From: Pseudoruminococcus sp964385235
GTDB taxonomy: Bacteria > Bacillota > Clostridia > Oscillospirales > Acutalibacteraceae
Assembly: GCA_964385235.1 (NCBI GenBank)
Contig: CAYLOD010000075.1
Location: forward strand, 1-8,802
DNA length: 8,802 bases
Direction of reading: 5' to 3'
A program made the translations under genes and the position numbers. The notes beneath the pieces were generated by a model, which saw only the letters and a program-made list of their open reading frames with translations, was not told the DNA's origin and did no database searches. Shown in pieces: positions 6,779 through 8,802 of this stretch; position 1 is the first letter of the stretch, and every line of letters starts with the position of its first letter.

Positions 6779-6969
6779 GTCGTTTTTCGCCGAACGGCGA
6801 AAAACTTCGCAGTGTATTGGGATTGACTGCGTGCCGCGCAGGAAGTCTTTTGCATATGGCAACTCATTGGTAACTTCGTCCCCACGCGGCAATAAGCGTC
6901 CCACGCCGACGCCGAGCGAGCGTAAGCGAGCGATTACGCGACTTGCGCGTCGAGGCACTCGACCGCGGA
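6779..6969 (+). repeat. repeat unit 1 (A1 6779-6838, B1 6839-6969)
   Basis: A 191-bp unit. A1 holds the palindrome GTTTTTCGCCG-AA-CGGCGAAAAAC (6782-6805), with extra outer pairing GCGAA/TTCGC around a three-base bulge. B1 starts CAGGAAGTCTTTTGC and ends with the hairpin GTCGAG-GCA-CTCGAC (6949-6963). The next unit follows directly. Confidence 0.95.
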
Positions 6970-7160
6970 GTCGTTTTTCGCCGTGCGGCGAAAAACTTCG
7001 GCATTGATTAGGGGCTTTTGCGTGCCGCGCAGGAAGTCTTTTGCATATGGCAACTCATTGGTAACTTCGTCCCCACGCGGCAATAAGCGTCCCACGCCGA
7101 CGCCGAGCGAGCGTAAGCGAGCGATTACGCGACTTGCGCGTCGAGGCACTCGACCGCGGA
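6970..7160 (+). repeat. repeat unit 2 (A2 6970-7029, B2 7030-7160)
   Basis: A 191-bp unit. B2 appears identical to B1. A2 differs from A1 in the palindrome centre (TG in place of AA) and in the stretch after it (GGCATTGATTAGGGGC in place of GCAGTGTATTGGGATTG), while both arms of the palindrome are kept. Confidence 0.95.
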
Positions 7161-7264
7161 GTCGTTTTTCGCCGTGCGGCGAAAAACTTCGGCATTGATT
7201 AGGGGCTTTTGCGTGCCGCGCAGGAAGTCTTTTGCATATGGCAACTCATTGGTAACTTCGTCCC
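7161..7264 (+). repeat. repeat unit 3, cut by the assembly gap
   Basis: A3 (7161-7220) is identical to A2, and B3 is identical to B1/B2 as far as it goes. The sequence stops at N after the GTCCC of module B. The perfect identity of neighbouring copies explains why the assembly stops here. Confidence 0.95.
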
Positions 7265-7364
7265 NNNNNNNNNNNNNNNNNNNNNNNNNNNNNNNNNNNN
7301 NNNNNNNNNNNNNNNNNNNNNNNNNNNNNNNNNNNNNNNNNNNNNNNNNNNNNNNNNNNNNNNN
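7265..7364. other. assembly gap (100 N) inside the repeat array
   Basis: Exactly 100 N, a usual placeholder length. The flanks are the middle of module B (left) and the end of module A (right). The true gap must therefore finish one B and start one A, about 137 bp or more, plus an unknown number of whole 191-bp units. Array copy number is not known. Confidence 0.95.
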
Positions 7365-7503
7365 GCGTGCCGCGCAGGAAGTCTTTTGCATATGGCAACT
7401 CATTGGTAACTTCGTCCCCTCGCGGCAGTAAGCGTCCCTTGCCGACGTCGAGCGAGGCTTGCCGAGCGATTACGCGACTTGCGCGTCGAGGCACTCGACC
7501 GCG
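7365..7503 (+). repeat. repeat unit after the gap (end of A, then B4 7375-7503)
   Basis: It starts with the last ten bases of module A, then a B module that differs from B1-B3 at several places (CCTCGCGGCAGTAAGC, CTTGCCGACGTCGAG, GAGGCTTGCCGAGC). It keeps the terminal hairpin GTCGAG-GCA-CTCGAC (7485-7499). It passes straight into a B' module with no A between. Confidence 0.9.
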
Positions 7504-7642
7504 CAGGAAGTCAGTACTTAATTAGCGCACGGCAGTTCATCGGTAAATTCGTCCCCACGCGGCAATAAGCGTCCCTTGCCGACGTCGAGCGAGCGTAAGC
7601 GAGCGATTCCGCGACTTGCGCGTCGAGGCACTCGACCGCGGA
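7504..7642 (+). repeat. variant module B' (first copy)
   Basis: It starts CAGGAAGTCAGTACTTAA, where B has CAGGAAGTCTTTTGC. It then rejoins the B consensus (GGCAGTTCATCGGTAAATTCG against GGCAACTCATTGGTAACTTCG). It carries the same terminal hairpin (7622-7636) and is followed by a complete A module. Confidence 0.9.
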
Positions 7643-7832
7643 GTCGTTTTTCGCCGAACGGCAAAAAAACTTCGCAGTGTATTGGGATTGACTGCGTGCC
7701 GCGCAGGAAGTCTTTTGCATATGGCAACTCATTGGTAACTTCGTCCCCACGCGGCAGTAAGCGCCCCTTGCCGACGTCGAGCGAGCGTAAGCGAGCGATT
7801 CCGCGTCTTGCGCGTCGAGGCACTCGACCGCG
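7643..7832 (+). repeat. repeat unit with A6 (7643-7703) and B6 (7704-7832)
   Basis: A6 is the A1 type (AA centre; GCAGTGTATTGGGATTG after the palindrome). It has one substitution in the right arm of the palindrome and one extra A, so the hairpin is imperfect. B6 resembles B4/B' in its second half (CCTTGCCGACGTCGAG) and ends with the same hairpin (7814-7828). Confidence 0.92.
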
Positions 7833-7940
7833 AAGGAAGTCAGTACTTAATTAGCGCATGGCAGTTCATCGGTAAATTCGTCCCCTCACGGTAGTAAGCG
7901 TCCCTTGCCGACGTCGAGCGATTCCGCGTCTTGTCCGCAG
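7833..7940 (+). repeat. variant module B' (second copy, truncated) with right terminal inverted repeat
   Basis: It follows the first B' copy (GAAGTCAGTACTTAATTAGCG) but is shortened: after GCGATTCCGCGTCTTG it leaves the repeat consensus and ends TCCGCAG. The last 16 bases (7925-7940) are the inverted partner of 6762-6776. The next base is the MBOAT stop codon. Confidence 0.88.
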
Positions 7941-8802
7941 TTAAAAGCGCCAGTAGAGGAAGGGGTTGTTGGTTGAATCGACCAATAATATGCTGACGAT
8001 TACGAGAAGCACACCGCAGCAAACGGTCGAGCCGACCTTTCCGATGGCGTAAATATTGTTGTTCGGACTTTCGAGGAAGAATTTCTTAATGAGGGGCAGT
8101 ATCGGCAAACAGGCAATTATCGCGAATATGATGAGGAAGCAGTTGTTTGTGAACGAGGTCCATGTCAGCGTGTCCGCAAATGGACTTCCGTCGGTTATCA
8201 TGCTGATGCCTGTTATGTTGAGGAAGAATTGTCCGAGCTGACCCATATCCTCAAAATAGAATATTCCGAAGCCGATGATTATCACAAGCTTGCTGTAAAT
8301 GTGCCTCAACCAGACGGGCCATTTCTTAATCCTTTTCTTGCCGAGCTTCTGCTCGAAGAAAATGAAAAACCCGAAGTAAAGCCCCCAAAGTATGTAGTTC
8401 CATGCCGCGCCGTGCCACATACCCGTGCAGAACCAGACGAGGAACAGACTGAGGTACTTTCTGTTTTTGCCGAAGATCGGAACATAGAGCAGATAATCCC
8501 TGAAGAATGAACCGAGCGAAATGTGCCATCTCTGCCAAAACTCCGAGATAGTCCTGCATACAAAGGGATACCTGAAATTCTCGTCAAAATGAAATCCGAA
8601 CATTCTGCCCAGACCTATCGCGATGTCGGAATATCCGCTGAAATCAAAGTATACATACAATGAGTAAACTATAACGGTGTACCAAGTTCCGAGCGTCGAA
8701 AGCCCCGATATATCCTGCCCGAAAAACTGATCGACAATGGTGTAGAGGTTGTTCGCGATTATGACCTTTTTTGAAAGACCCACGATAACTCTAAGCGCAC
8801 CC
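7941..8802 (-). CDS. MBOAT family O-acyltransferase (AlgI/DltB-like), 5' part outside window
   Basis: The visible 286 residues are the C-terminal part of a polytopic MBOAT protein, usually about 470-500 residues long; the frame is open to the window edge. Recognisable motifs in order are GLSKKVIIANNL, the membrane run YSLYVYFDFSGYSDIAIGLGRMFGF, the family signature SEFWQRWHISLGSFFRDYLLYVPIFG, and CTGMWHGAAWNYILWG with the invariant membrane-embedded His. Several further hydrophobic segments follow to the C-terminus (NPFLYWRF). AlgI/DltB-type proteins move acyl groups across or within the membrane to extracellular acceptors together with an AlgJ/DltD-type partner. The DHHW gene downstream fits that partner. 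The stop codon touches the repeat element. A GTG at 8781-8783 is in frame but is internal to conserved sequence, so it is not the start. Confidence 0.95.
   Translation of the reverse strand, partial: GALRVIVGLSKKVIIANNLYTIVDQFFGQDISGLSTLGTWYTVIVYSLYVYFDFSGYSDIAIGLGRMFGFHFDENFRYPFVCRTISEFWQRWHISLGSFFRDYLLYVPIFGKNRKYLSLFLVWFCTGMWHGAAWNYILWGLYFGFFIFFEQKLGKKRIKKWPVWLRHIYSKLVIIIGFGIFYFEDMGQLGQFFLNITGISMITDGSPFADTLTWTSFTNNCFLIIFAIIACLPILPLIKKFFLESPNNNIYAIGKVGSTVCCGVLLVIVSILLVDSTNNPFLYWRF

Larger units (their letters stand above)
6762..7940. repeat. composite tandem-repeat element with inverted-repeat ends
   Basis: The stretch has no convincing gene and is built almost wholly of repeated modules. 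Module A is about 60 bp and contains a long palindrome. Module B is about 130 bp, and B' is a variant of B. The order is A-B, A-B, A-B(cut by N), gap, end of A-B, B', A-B, truncated B'. The first two A-B units are exactly 191 bp each. The left edge (6762-6776) and right edge (7925-7940) are inverted repeats with one base of difference. It starts 31 bases before the DHHW ATG and ends at the base before the MBOAT stop codon. Short open frames run through all the copies, but they are by-products of the GC-rich repeats. It is probably a non-autonomous, genome-dispersed element; no transposase is visible. Confidence 0.85.

Noticed and set aside
6782..6805. Palindrome in module A as a rho-independent terminator
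   Set aside because: The T-run is in the 5' arm and the A-run in the 3' arm on both strands, so no U-tract follows the stem.
6740..7854. Repeated short open frames such as those starting MPRRASRVIARLRSL on the minus strand and RGTRPRSRFSP on the plus strand
   Set aside because: The same peptide recurs only because the DNA is a tandem repeat. Frames are open on both strands at once, lack ribosome binding sites and run through hairpins and N. They are typical false genes of intergenic repeats.
6779..7940. CRISPR array
   Set aside because: Units are 190 bp and continuous with no short repeat separating unique spacers of even length. The variable parts are themselves repeated, and no cas gene is present.
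6755..7947. Target-site duplication flanking the repeat element
   Set aside because: The bases outside the inverted repeats (GATACC on the left, TTAAAAG on the right) do not match, so insertion by a duplicating transposase is not shown.
8781..8783. GTG as the start of a short 280-residue acyltransferase
   Set aside because: The frame continues upstream with conserved MBOAT-like residues (GALRVIVGLSKK) to the window edge, and the protein would lack the N-terminal half of the family.

Overview
The window looks like part of a draft or metagenome-derived scaffold (it has runs of 10 and 100 N) from an endospore-forming member of the Clostridia. The evidence is a full-length SpoIIE sporulation phosphatase, CCA-encoding tRNAs, AGGAGG-type ribosome binding sites and a moderate GC content. 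A gut lineage near the Oscillospirales is a guess; nothing here fixes genus or family.

Layout. (1) 1-516, plus strand: a tRNA cluster, Met/Ile2(CAT) (5' end cut by the window), Glu(TTC), Leu(GAG), the 5' half of Leu(CAA), a 10-N gap, then the 3' half of a second Glu tRNA. A consensus sigma-A promoter precedes the Leu pair and a strong terminator closes the cluster. (2) 547-2898, minus strand: spoIIE, preceded by a candidate promoter with 21-bp spacing. (3) 2999-3219: intergenic region with three inverted repeats. (4) 3220-6731, minus strand: three tightly packed genes, in transcription order a membrane-anchored DHHW/AlgJ-like protein, an FkbH-like HAD protein and an acyl carrier protein. (5) 6762-7940: a composite tandem-repeat array of about 1.2 kb with a 100-N gap, bounded by near-perfect 15/16-bp inverted repeats. 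(6) 7941 to the window end, minus strand: the C-terminal part of an MBOAT O-acyltransferase that begins outside the window.

How the genes fit together. MBOAT, DHHW/SGNH-like protein, FkbH-like loader and ACP together have the logic of the Dlt system (DltA activates, DltC carries, DltB MBOAT exports, DltD completes transfer). Here the activating enzyme would be an FkbH-type protein. Characterised FkbH homologues load a glyceryl unit from 1,3-bisphosphoglycerate onto an ACP. The inferred pathway is an ACP-carried acyl group, possibly glyceryl, passed by the MBOAT protein to an extracellular acceptor with help from the DHHW protein. Donor and acceptor cannot be read from the sequence.

The repeat array lies exactly between the MBOAT stop codon and the DHHW ribosome binding site. 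Without it, the two genes would be about 30 nt apart and all four would look like one operon. This operon-splitting element and the Dlt-like FkbH/ACP/MBOAT/DHHW module are the two most interesting things here.
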